Below are positions 9,113-19,656 of a DNA stretch of 64,000 nt, piece after piece. A program made the position numbers and the translations under genes. The stretch is taken from assembly GCF_012489685.1 (NCBI RefSeq), contig NC_080044.1, forward strand, positions 64,466,732-64,530,731. Direction: 5' to 3'. Within the stretch, counting starts at the first letter, position 1; each line of letters opens with the position of its first letter. The DNA comes from Lotus japonicus (taxonomy: Eukaryota; Streptophyta; Magnoliopsida; Fabales; Fabaceae). Below the pieces are notes generated by a model. It was not told where the DNA came from, did not search any database, and saw only the letters and a program-made list of their open reading frames with translations.

Positions 9113-11858
9113 CTCATGTGCCTATCTTGGTAACTTTCACAACATCTTTCTGCTTATGTATGTGTATTGTGGTCTCTTTCTCTGGAAGAATTATAGTAAT
9201 CTCTTTCTATATCAGGTTCAATTTGCCTGAATTCATCATAATTCTGTAATTTGATCAGGTCAAATTGCTTTCTCTCTGTTTTCTTTAAGGAAGGGTGAAA
9301 AAATGCTCACTTTAACTGGTCCTGTTTTCTGTGAGAAAATGGGTGGGTCTAAACTCTAGAACACTTTTTTTTCTTTATGGGTCTTGGATGAAGAACAATG
9401 ACAATGTGGGGTTTTAGTTTCTCTTTACACCTCCCATAAAAGGGTTGAAATTGAACAACACAAAAAAAGAAAAAGTAAAAACAAATTGAGTATTGATAAA
9501 CCAGATGCTACACGTTTGAGCCATGCAAGATGAGGGGCAGTGGAATTTTCTGTTTTCTTTTTGTTGATGAAACTGAAAGGAACAAAAATTTAATGTTTCC
9601 TAGTTGTCTGTAGAATTGGGTGAGGTTTCCAATTAACTAATTTACTAGCAAAAATGTGATTGATTCAATGAAATGGTGAAAAAATAAAGTAATGTTTGCA
9701 GAGAAGATTCCTTCCCACCTTTCCCTTTTATCATTAATGATGATAGTTCTTCCTGTTGGCCTTTTAGTTTGGTGAATCCACATCCTTCTCCTACATTTCT
9801 GTGAAAAAAGGTTAACCTTTGTCACTATGTGACATCATTTTTTTTAACCACTCCCCTCTTCTGACATCATTTTCTGCATTGATTTTAACCCCCCTCCATT
9901 CCCTCATCTCTCTCTCTCATCTGGCTGTATGTCTCTTTCTCTCCAGAAAGCAAAGTTGGTGCTGAAATCTTGGTTAATTTATGATTTTTGCTGTCGTCTG
10001 TTGTTCAGTTTTTACTAGGTTTTTCAACGATATTACTGTTTTACACTCATATAGTCCCACATTGACTTTAACTATAGTGACTTAACAGTAATGGAGAACA
10101 ATACTATTTTTTGTGCATAGTTAGCCATAACTCAAATTTTAAGAATTTGTTTTGCTAATACTCTCACTCTACACCATCCTCCACTGCCAATTTTGCATCA
10201 AAATCTGAAAAAATCAGTTGAATTTTCAAGAAAGGGCTTGTGGGTATATATAAAGCATGGTTAAATTAACTTAATTATGATAAGTTTTACATCACTATAC
10301 TATCATTATGTAGATTTAGCCAAAGGGGTATGCAACAAGTTGCACAGAGAGAGGGGTAGGACCACACCAAGAATCAGATTAAATCAGGCAGGCACAAAGG
10401 CATGGCTCTTCTGCAAGTCTTCATATAGAAAGGATACGATTAGCATGCTCAAAGAGCAAAGCGTGGTGGTGCTAAAAACATGCGGCAACAACGCGCGGTG
10501 TCGCTACCTGATAAGGTCTCACACTAACTAGCTATAAATAACCACAAATGATATCAAAGTCTATTTTAGATCGATTTAATATTGTGCGCCTATAAAGGGT
10601 AGAGTAGATTATTAGCCCAATTTTTTTTTTTACAGTTTTGAGGGTAATAGTGAAAATTTTGAACACGGGCACACGAAACTTGTTTGTTGAGTGTCTGAGG
10701 AAAAGAGTGTTGTGAATTGTGACACGACATGGTATAGTGAGAGACAAAGCTACTATAACTGATCACGGTGAAACTGATGAAAGGCTTATTCAAGGACATC
10801 ATGAACTGAGATCCTGAGCCAAATTTCATAGTACGAAATTATTCTTGCTTTGCTGTTCACTTTTCAGTTTTCACACCACGGTTGAATTTATTTTATTTTA
10901 TTTTTTCACTCTTTTTATTTTTTGAAGAAAAGAATGTGGTAGTGTACTAGTGTTTTTCTTTGTCTGAGGCTAAACAGAAACGTGTCAGTCGCCATGCAGT
11001 GTTACTTGCTTACTCGTTGTTCCTGTGTTGTCCATTTTTAATTAAGAGACTTTTTTTAAATTAAGTGACTTTTAAGTTAATGGGCCTCTGGCTTTAATTG
11101 CAAGGTACCACACATGATACTCTATATGCGAATGTTCGGATTCAAGCACCTAAAAAAAGTTTCAATAAAAGCCCAAATTAAAGAATTGTTTTTGCTCTTT
11201 TCTTTTTAAATTATTCTGTTCTTCTTCACCACATGATTTTTTTTTTATATAGGCACCACATGATCTGTTGTTTGTATATTTCAGAAACATTCCTTTATTT
11301 AGGGTAAGAAAAAAGCATACATGGTTTAATTTGTTTTTTTATTGGTCAGTCACTAAAACTTTGTATACATTAATTAGTTGTATTATTTTTGTGTGGTGTG
11401 AGATTAGTTTCACGGTTATCAGTGGTGGGATGTCTGGGAAAAAAACAATTCTCTTTTATAATTTAATAATACATAATTGTTATGAATATTTGGATGTACA
11501 TGAGTGTACGTTAGGATTTAGGAGTCCATGGGCGAGGCTCATATGTATACTTGTTCTACACTTTTCTCCTAATTTTAAAAATAGAAGGGAGATTGCACCT
11601 AGGAGAGTATCTCATCACACTATTTCTCTATCTTCTATTGTTCATATTTTCTCCTCTCTTACATGCTTAATCTTTATTCATAACAATAATAATTTAAACT
11701 CACATTTTCTTTATATTTTAGTGATATTTTTTTGTGATGAAAAAACAAGTCATTCATATACTTATCAAAAGCACATCACACAAACTCATCTTAAGTTTTA
11801 GAAAGAAAAAAAATTATATTCATTTTTTATAGTTCCGATAAATTATGTTTTTTATATT
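9113..11858. other. Intergenic DNA between the two MIR396 genes, part 1
   Basis: AT-rich, with many homopolymer runs. Open frames of 60-180 codons occur (for example 11268-11801 plus and 10277-10531 plus) but show no domain, no gene-like codon pattern and mostly hydrophobic AT-rich translations. I call none of them genes. Confidence 0.5.
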
Positions 11859-12012
11859 CAAGTGGTACATGCTTGATTCTCTTTAAGCAAGGTCTCGGGT
11901 TCGAGTCTTATAGATGGAAAAAACCTCCGCTGGGAGAGGTAGCTCCACCATGATGTGGATGTTCTCGGCTTGAACATGATTGCATCCGAAAGAAGAACAC
12001 TTGTCTTACACC
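11859..12012 (+). mobile_element. tRNA-derived SINE, probably 5'-truncated
   Basis: A Pol III B-box-like GGTTCGAGTC at 11898-11907 sits about 35 bp after an A-box-like AGTGGTACATGCTTG at 11861. It is followed by a non-tRNA body containing GCTGGGAGAGGTAGC and ending near TTGTCTTACACC. This arrangement is typical of plant SINEs. It is not a functional tRNA because no acceptor stem or anticodon arm can form. Confidence 0.55.
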
Positions 12013-13099
12013 AAAATATTATTAAATGAAGAAAGCTTCATGAGAACAAGTCTCTCATGAAGAGGGGAACACCAGGAAACTCAAAACAAACAAAATACCA
12101 CCCACTATAATCAATAAAATCAGGGAAAATGAAAACATTATATCCTACTTTGAAAAAAAGAGAGAAAAATCAATAAAATAGGGATCGAGCATATAGAAAA
12201 GGCATAACACCCCATGACATGAGGATCCGTACATTGATTGAAATAGAAACTTAGGAAGAATGCTAGAATTTTTATTTTTTTATTTTTTTTTTTTTTGAAA
12301 TAGAATGCTAGCTATTTTATAGATTGACCAAATTAACACATTTGATTTTTATATTTTGCACTCCAATCAACATCCTTTCGATCATGGTCGAATCTTTTAG
12401 TGTAAAAGTAGGTAGGCACCATTCAAGGTTTAATCTCGGATCCTTAACATTGTTCTGTTCTACTACTATTTCGAGCATGAATGCTTGAGCCACTTTATTT
12501 CCTTTTCTCAAGCCATGATCAATTTATGTAAGCAACAACAAAAAAGTGATGTATATATTAGATATTTTTCCGTTGTTCATGTAATAGTGTTCAATTGTGA
12601 GCCTCAAAATTAAAAAAAAAACGGTTCCTAGTCATTAAGTGTAATATTGTCGGCAGGATCCGTTTGTATATATGTATTGGCTCTATATTCATATTACAAG
12701 TCCCGTGAATGTGAAAGATGATTCAAGAAATTGAAATGAATTTCATTTTAGGGTGACATATATGAATAAATGAGTGATGACACATGACAACAATAACACA
12801 CTACTTGTCCACCAACTCATCATGGTAGGGCATGTTATTGACGTAAGTAGCAATGTGATGAACCACCGATACAAAGAAAAATAATAACACTTTTCCTCAA
12901 CTTTATGATGTGAAAGTGCCAAAATAACAATAAAAGGAAACTTTGTTGACCCATGATGGGAAATTAGAAATTGTAGTACTCGTTGGACAAGGAACAATCA
13001 TGATGATCATATTCTAGTAAAAGTGTATTATTATGCCTCAACCGGTAGGTTGATTATAACATGACATACCAAGAAACTATGCATTGCAATTAGTTCCCT
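12013..13099. other. Intergenic DNA between the MIR396 genes, part 2
   Basis: AT-rich, with long A or T runs near 12275-12300 and 12610. No supported gene or repeat. Confidence 0.45.
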
Positions 13100-13258
13100 A
13101 TTCTTTCTTTCTTTTCTTTTACTGGTTTTTTTTTGCTGCTGGCCTTGTGCTTCTCTCCTTGTGTGGAGTCTTGGCCTCTTACTGTACTTGGTCCTTGAGC
13201 TTTCTTTGTGGCTCTTGGTTTCTTTCATCATCAATATATTTTTGTTTCCAAAAAAAAA
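13100..13258 (+). mobile_element. 5'-truncated LINE tail
   Basis: A pyrimidine-rich stretch containing TTGGCCTCTTACTGTACTTG and TTGTGGCTCTTGG runs into ATCAATATATTTTTG and a 9-A tail at 13250-13258. This looks like the 3' untranslated end of a plant LINE left by truncated reverse transcription. The exact 5' border is uncertain. Confidence 0.45.
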
Positions 13259-15796
13259 TTTAATGAGAATGTGGAAAGTAGATTGAATGTGACTGAATTC
13301 AAAAGCAGAAAAGAATATATACACTTAATTAATTTAAGGAAACATATAGACACATGAGTGCAAACGGTTTTCATTTCATAAAAAAGGAAATCTTAGCTAG
13401 AAGAATGGATTGATCATAGCATAATTTGGGGGCACTTGGTGTTTGGTTACATGTTGATATAATGATATCATTCAAAATTATTTCTCCCTTCCCAAAATCT
13501 ACTATAAACTTTTTTTTTCCAAAAGTATTTTTCCTCTTACCTTGAAAATCTACGGAACACTTATTTTATAGTATATATGTTTGGATCAACTTCTCTTTAT
13601 CATCGAATCAATTATGATCGTCTTCTCTTCACATAATCAATTTTAGCTTTATAATCAATTGTTGAAGAATATCAAATAGTTAAATCAATTAGTCATAAGC
13701 AGCTTTTCTTTTGTTTTTATTCAAACCACACATGTATCTTATACTAAGGCATCATTTTCAAGTCCTCATACATGCATAACTGATTTTAGCTTTATAATCA
13801 ATTGTGAAAAAATGCACTTACATAGTTAAATCAGTTAGTCATAAGTTTTTTTTTTTAAATCACATGTATTATATACCAAGATATCATTTTTGAGCTAGTA
13901 CAACCTCTTACTCGACTTCATTTATTTTAAAACTCAAATCCGAAACTTCCGCTTATAGAAAAACCCCGTGTCAAATGGTGGATTAGGGATGAGCTAAAAG
14001 TTCATCAAAGGCTGTAATTTTTTAATATTTTTAAAATGTGATGGTCGTAGCCACAAGACAAAAATGGCACTGGTAAGACAGCAAGATCAAGAGCATTGTC
14101 CACTAATTTAATGTCTCTCTGTCGTTTAACTCTTTACCGATCACAGAGCACAAGGAAATCTAACTTTTTGCAGTTGAAACCTTCCTCCGATGTAAAAACT
14201 AGTGAACTATAATTAAATCAGACAGACAAACAAAACCCACAATCAACATCATTTGACTACAATGCCTGATCAGGGTCCATCACTATATATTAATTAAATT
14301 ATAGGAAATAATAATAGCAAAGATAATTAACCATGATTTGTGAGAGGCACTTTTAAATTAAAGCATGTAACGACAACAATAGTGGATTATAAACAAGTAA
14401 TACTAATAGATCGACCCAGACATGGAAAAGCAGGACATCAAGATCAATCAGATTAAAGGTGTTGATCATCCATAGAAAAATGCATAAATAAATCAAAGCC
14501 ATGGAATGAGGAACAAGAAAGGAAGTGTGTGTTAGATTAGTGGGTTACAGCGGGATTAAGAAATTGATCTTGTAAATAAAGTGGAATCCTCATATGGCTT
14601 TAATTTTCCATTATTATCTTTTGGAAAAGAAAAAAAAAATAAAGATGGAGTTATTGAATGGACGCAAAGTACTAGTGCCCGTGAATGCACCATGTAAAAA
14701 GCCCTTGTAAAGTTACAACACAAGCAATGATGAAGCTCACACAAAATGTAAGGCAAATGGCTTTCTAGATTTGATGTTAATTTTGGGATCGCCCACTTCT
14801 TCTTCAATGTCATGCAAGATACATTCTTTTTCCTCTACTTTGAAATGCTTTTACTATTTGGTTTCACTTCTGAAAATTACATCTAGCCAAAAAATCACTC
14901 TGAATAATTAGCAAATCACATGTAACTTTTGAAATAACATGATTTAAAGTTCAAGCCGTGGATTAAGCCTTCTTGCAAAAATGTAACATAAGACTCCCTA
15001 TATTATATTTGAAGGAGACCTAACTCAACCCAAAAGCTAGCTAAGAGTTAAGGTTTGCACAACCATATATAAGCAATTGCTTGGCCACATCTCTAGCCAA
15101 TGAGGGACTCTAACAAGATTCATAAAGTGGGTTCGGCTCCTCTCTAGACCTTGCCTGTCGCAGAAGCATTTTAGAATGTGCGACAATCCAACGACAATGG
15201 CACATCCAAACATGTTGAATATAGAGTCTTATTCAAACTGATTCTGAGCACTAGGAATCAAGGTAAAGAAAGACATATAGTACTTACAGGTGATCTAAAA
15301 CTCCCATTTCTTGCATCATTGTTGTCTCTAACTTGATTGGGAAAGGGGAACCCTAGTTTCCTTCACAAGCAGCTTCTGCATTGCTTTTAGGTAGCTTTCT
15401 TTTGTTGTATAGCAAAAATCATGACCATAATAAAGTCCTGTGGCAATTTTTTTAAGGATCCTTATGGTTAATCTTTTCCATAAAAGCATCACCTAACCTC
15501 TCACTAGGGTCACCAAAATTACTAATAAGTTGTTGGAAGTTCCATACTAGAGGTAAAGGCAGCAGCATGGTCATGACCTCTCTGTGGTCCATCATCTAAC
15601 AATCTGTAACTGAAAATGTTACTTCCATGAAACCAAACAAAAAAAGCGTTTGTTGTGACTTTCAGATTTTTTAAAAAAGGAATATGTTGATCTAGCATGT
15701 ATGAAAATCATTATTTTAAATTAAGATAAGAACACAGTATAATTGTTCCTATCTTGCCAATAAAATATGAGTAATAATACATGAACCATGATTAAT
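13259..15796. other. Intergenic DNA between the MIR396 genes, part 3
   Basis: AT-rich. The stretches at 13570-13710 and 13770-13870 share the phrases TTTTAGCTTTATAATCAATTG and CAGTTAGTCATAAG-like text, so a short direct duplication is present. No coding region is supported. Confidence 0.45.
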
Positions 15797-15798
15797 TA

Positions 15799-16103
15799 CT
15801 CCCTCCGGTCCTATTTATAAGCAACAAAAAAAAAATTCACATAGTTTAAGAAATGTAGTTAAACTAGATAAAATGCATTAAATTTGTCTTAAATTAAAAT
15901 GAACTTCCAAAATTACCCTTTGTTATTAGTGTTGGAAAGTGGAAAAGAAAGAGAATAATTAATGAGACACATTTTACAAGTTAGAATTAATAAGGGCATC
16001 ATTGGAAAAAATTAATTAATATAGCTCAAACTTTCATTTGGTTCTTATAAAAAGGACCAATATTTTTCTTCTCTTTCATGCTTATAAATAGGACCGGAGG
16101 GAG
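15799..16103. mobile_element. Stowaway-like MITE (copy 2)
   Basis: The 305-bp element has near-perfect 25-bp inverted ends, beginning CTCCCTCCGGTCCTATTTAT, and is flanked by TA at 15797-15798 and 16104-16105. It is better preserved than the copy at 313-608. It has no coding capacity. It lies about 0.9 kb downstream of the MIR396a hairpin. Confidence 0.9.
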
Positions 16104-16967
16104 TAATAGATACTAGCTATTGCTCATACTGAATCTGTAGGCTGGAATGTAAATATTAAATTACATTGCAGGTACAGATCAAAAGCCTTAATGGATTGAG
16201 AGTGACATGTTGCTTATAGAATTAAATCTCAATGGTGACTATTGATCCACTATTAGTTACAACTTTTGCCAGCATTGGAGGCTAAACAAATGGACATTTC
16301 AAAATAAAAAGAAATTAACTAAAAGGCTAATAAGAGAGGAGGTAGAGAGAGAGAGAGAGACAGAAAGAGGAGAAGCAGGTAAAGCTGAAATTATTAAAAT
16401 TATGATAATTATTGTATTCAGCATGGACAGAAATTGCTACAAAATAATTCTCAAATCAAACTGCTACATCTATATGAGATGCATCGTCAAAAAAAATTAT
16501 GTTAAAGTGAAAATTTAACCATAACCACCACCATATCCAAATACATGAAAACAAAATAGCTGAAGAAAAACCAAAAGAGGAAAAAGTGGGGTTGAAAAGT
16601 AAGCAAACTTCAAACAAAGAGTGAGAAGATCTGAGAAATAAAGTTTTATAGTAAATTTCATCTACCAATGATGGATTGAATCATTACCTGATCGGTTTAA
16701 TTCCAAAAGAAGAGGTCAATTGATGAATCATCATCTGATCATCTCATCATCATCATCATAAATCTACAAAATTGATATAATTATGCTTTCTGCATCTGAG
16801 AATTCTGGTCAGGTAAATCTCAAAATTCAATGCTCTAAATCTGAAAATAACTTAACTCATGTCAAGATGCAAAAACAAAAAAAAAAATAAAATAACAATA
16901 ATCATACACACAAACAACAATTGAATATATAGTTTGATCTTTGGAGCAGAATCCCTTGTTTGCAGTT
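16104..16967. other. Region 3' of MIR396a
   Basis: This contains a GA-repeat tract near 16335-16375 and AT-rich DNA with no supported gene. Part of it may be the 3' part of the MIR396a primary transcript, which runs leftward. Confidence 0.4.
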
Positions 16968-16981
16968 GACCCTATCTGTAT

Positions 16982-17002
16982 CTTCCCACAGCTTTATTGA
17001 AC
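16982..17002 (-). ncRNA. miR396a-3p: miR396a star (3p) strand
   Basis: This minus-strand 21-mer begins GTTCAATAAAGCTGTG. It is the well-known abundant 3p partner of miR396a and pairs with the mature strand with 2-nt overhangs. Confidence 0.9.
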
Positions 17003-17068
17003 CGCAAAACAAGTGTAATTAGAGGTGTCATGGCATATATGCATGAAAAGTACATCACTCTTTGGATG

Positions 17069-17089
17069 CAGTTCAAGAAAGCTGTGGAA
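17069..17089 (-). ncRNA. miR396a-5p: Mature miR396a-5p
   Basis: This 21-nt minus-strand sequence is identical to the conserved plant miR396a, beginning TTCCACAGC and ending GAACTG. Confidence 0.95.
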
Positions 17090-17280
17090 GAATACAAAGA
17101 GAGCCATGATAATATTCAAGCCTGAAGATACCAAACAAAGGGGGGAAAAGTGATGGAAGATTCACAAGGTAATCAGAACCCTAATCCAAAGACAAAGAGA
17201 AAGAGGGTACAGAATAAGAGGGAGGATAGGCTAAGGTGAGTGAGAGAGAAAAGTTGTAGGTATAGGGGAGGAGAGGTGTG

Positions 17281-17290
17281 GTATTTATAG
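17281..17290 (-). promoter_or_regulatory. TATA box of MIR396a
   Basis: The minus strand reads CTATAAATAC, a near-ideal plant TATA box. A pyrimidine-rich start region (CACCTCTCCTCCCC) follows about 10-30 bp downstream. A start near 17250-17260 would put the hairpin about 150 nt into the transcript. Confidence 0.75.
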
Positions 17291-18179
17291 GAGAATTTAG
17301 GGGTTTTTATGAACTTTTCATTTTCTCATTTATTATTATTATTTTTATTTATTTTTATTTTTATTTTCTTCATCAATCCCTAGAAGAATATTGGTAAATT
17401 ACTGAACCCTAATTAAAAAGCTGACTCCATTGATCGCATTATAGAGAGAGAGAGGGATTAGATAATTAACACAATTTTATGGAAACATTTTTTTTTATTG
17501 GTGGTAATATTTGTGCGGCTACGATGCACCTTTCCGGATCTAAGGGTAGCTGTTACATGTGTGGGGGGCACACTGTGGGACCTACCATCAGATCTGTCCA
17601 GTTGTGAAGACCAAAATTTGGACTCCACGCGCTCTTCCCGGCGTTCACTTCACTGTTCAATTCACCTGCCGGCTAAATAATACTAAATAATTAAAGCAAA
17701 GCAATTATTAATTATTTCATCTTCCCAAAATTATTGTAGTTTTAGCTTTTGTATTTTATTCTAAAATCATAGTTGTTTTCAATATCCAAAACATTGTATT
17801 CCACTTTTTTTTTCCTTTATACCCTTTGTTTTAAATATAACAATAATTATCACCAACTAATTGAACTCACTTCTTAGTATTCCACATTCTCTTAGCAAGT
17901 TTTTCCATGATACTCCATTGATTAAATGTCTCGGTTAAGATGTGTGTAGTAATTATTGTATGTGTGATGATAGTTCATTGTGGAAGAATAAATGACATGG
18001 ATAAAGATAATAGGGGCATTTTAGCCAAAATATTTACTTAATGATGAACTCTTAAACTGTGTGCAAAACTTTAAATTATAATGGTTTTGGAACGGAATGA
18101 GTAGTTTTTATCTGTTACTCTTTTTTTATTCAAAAGAAGAAGAACGTACAGATACAATTTTAAAAAAAACTGTTAACAT
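17291..18179. other. Upstream region of MIR396a
   Basis: AT-rich promoter-side DNA with a GA repeat at about 17441-17456. No gene is supported. A 60-codon frame at 17498-17680 has no recognisable features. Confidence 0.45.
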
Positions 18180-18852
18180 TGCATTAACTAATCTTGTTTC
18201 GATGCTTAATTCGTGGTTCTGCTGGTCCCCTAGATCAGAGCCTCTTCGTACCAATTCATTGCAGTTGGCCCCTCCGTGCTCGACGTCCATGGCAGCTCCG
18301 TCTCGTGTTTTACCCTTGGTTTGGTTACGGCCAGCCCCTGATACCATAAAGGTTAGTTTTGATGCTTCCTTCTCGTCTAGTAGCATAGCGGGTTGGGGTA
18401 CAGTTTAATAGCTCGTGATAATGGTGGCCAGGTTCTTGCAGGGGCGTGTTCTTCCCCAGTGAAAGTTTTGTCCCCAATTATGGTGGAGGCTCTTGGATTC
18501 TAGTGGGCCATGAACCTAGCTTCTGAGTTGGGTTTCAGGAGGGTTAATTTGTTTTGAAACAAATTGTTTATAGGTCTATGAGGATTGAAGACGCAAGCAA
18601 AGGGGTTCTTCCTATTTTGTCTCTATTCTGCATGACTGTCGTACGTTAGTTTCTATTTTTGATTTTGTTAGTTTATCTTTTGTTAGACGTTTTGGCTACT
18701 TAGTGGCGGATTATTTGGACAAACTTTCATTTTCGTTTGTTTTTTGGGTGGATGGAGGAGGCCCCTGATGGAGTTTATCCTTTAATCCATAATGATATTG
18801 CATCCTCTTACCCCCTCTTTTAAAGTTGAATGATGTTTTATTTAAAAAAAAC
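18180..18852 (+). pseudogene. 5'-truncated LINE: RNase H remnant and poly(A) tail
   Basis: Translated pieces in changing frames match the plant LINE C-terminal RNase H-like domain: IKVSFDASF near 18350, then VLAGACSSPVKVLSP, MVEALGF, MNLASELGFRRVN and finally FGYLVADYLDKLSFSF near 18700. Stops and frameshifts interrupt it (for example after WGTV near 18408 and after EALGF). It ends with TTTTATTTAAAAAAAA near 18838-18850, a typical LINE tail. The upstream endonuclease and reverse transcriptase are missing. The MULE at 18911 inserted just beyond its tail. Confidence 0.75.
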
Positions 18853-18910
18853 TAATCTCATTTCATTTTCATATTTGTATGTTACAATAGACAATGTCAA
18901 ATATTTTTTT

Positions 18911-19314
18911 GGGTTAACTATCATATTGGTCCCTGTCTTTGTCTCACCGTCTGAGGTAAGTCCCTCCCCAGAAAATATATTGTCTAAAGTCCTCGTGTTT
19001 GAAAAACGTAGGGAGCAGATCCTCGCCGGAGGGCGGAGCTCCGGCGAGTGCCTCAATGGCATGCTGACTGGATTAATGAGCATGACGTGGAATTAAAAAA
19101 AATTAAAATAAAATTACAACTCAGATTATTAAACCTAATTAACATATTCCTAATTAAAACCCTAACTTAATTAATCAAAACAAATTTCTACCCCAAACTT
19201 AACCCAATTCACATCAATTAAACCCAAAATCCCCAATCCCCTATCCAAAACTTAACCTAAATTTCGTTCTTCCTCCTTTCCTATTCCACTTCGTCTTCTT
19301 CTCGTTCTTCCTCT
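18911..19314 (+). repeat. Left terminal inverted repeat of the MULE
   Basis: About 404 bp, matching the complement of 24519-24929 with only scattered differences. The outer 250 bp include a GC-rich inverted motif around CTCGCCGGAG...CTCCGGCGAG near 19022-19050. Confidence 0.9.
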
Positions 19315-19440
19315 ACCATCGACTTCTCTGCCTCGCCCTTGTCTTCCATCGTCGTGTTCGCAGGTTGTGTTCCACCGTGTTGTTCGCTGGTCGTGTTCCA
19401 CCGTGTTGTTCGCCGCTAGTGAGGGACCATCGTATTCAAA

Positions 19441-19654
19441 GTAAGTTAAAGTTATCTCTTCTCCAATCTGTGTTTGTTTTTGTTGTTGTTCTGATGTTCC
19501 TCGTACTCGACAGTGAGTTTGTGTGCTTTTTTATGGAAGGGATTTGGGTTTGATGTTGTTGCTATTTTTTATTGTGATTGCTATTTTTACCAAGAGCTTT
19601 ATATGTTTAGTTTGATGGAAGGGATATGGGTTGATGTGGTTGCTATTTTTGCAG
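19441..19654 (+). other. Probable 5' UTR intron of the MULE transposase gene
   Basis: A GTAAGT donor at 19441 follows CCATCGTATTCAAA, and a TTTTTGCAG acceptor ends at 19654, two bases before the likely start codon. A leader intron explains why the upstream sequence has no coding signal. Assigned by consensus only. Confidence 0.55.
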
Positions 19655-19656
19655 GG

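Larger units (their letters stand above)
16968..17107 (-). ncRNA. MIR396a: miR396a precursor hairpin
   Basis: Read on the minus strand, the 5' arm carries the miR396a mature sequence (ending GAACTG) and the 3' arm carries the characteristic star strand starting GTTCAATAAAGC. The two arms pair over more than 30 bp, from the GGCTCTC / GACCCTA base up through the 21-nt duplex. The loop contains GCATATATGC. A canonical TATAAATA box lies about 175 bp upstream. Known role: like miR396b, it targets GRF transcription-factor mRNAs. The mature sequences of the two genes differ only in the last base, so their targets should overlap. What differs is promoter and stem structure, which suggests separate regulation. 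Confidence 0.95.

Noticed and set aside
10430..10500. Resemblance to U6 snRNA (GATTAGCATG)
   Set aside because: Only about ten bases match, with no upstream element, TATA or terminator at the right place.
11268..11801. 177-codon open frame on the plus strand between the MIR396 genes
   Set aside because: AT-rich codons, no domain and no gene-like context; a frame of this length is expected by chance in such DNA.
16325..16375. GA-repeat tract as a regulatory element of MIR396a
   Set aside because: It lies about 600 bp downstream of the hairpin, and simple repeats are common here; no functional support.
18830..19096. Paired frames in the MULE left end (also 24743-24974)
   Set aside because: They are translations of the inverted repeats and occur at both ends; not genes.
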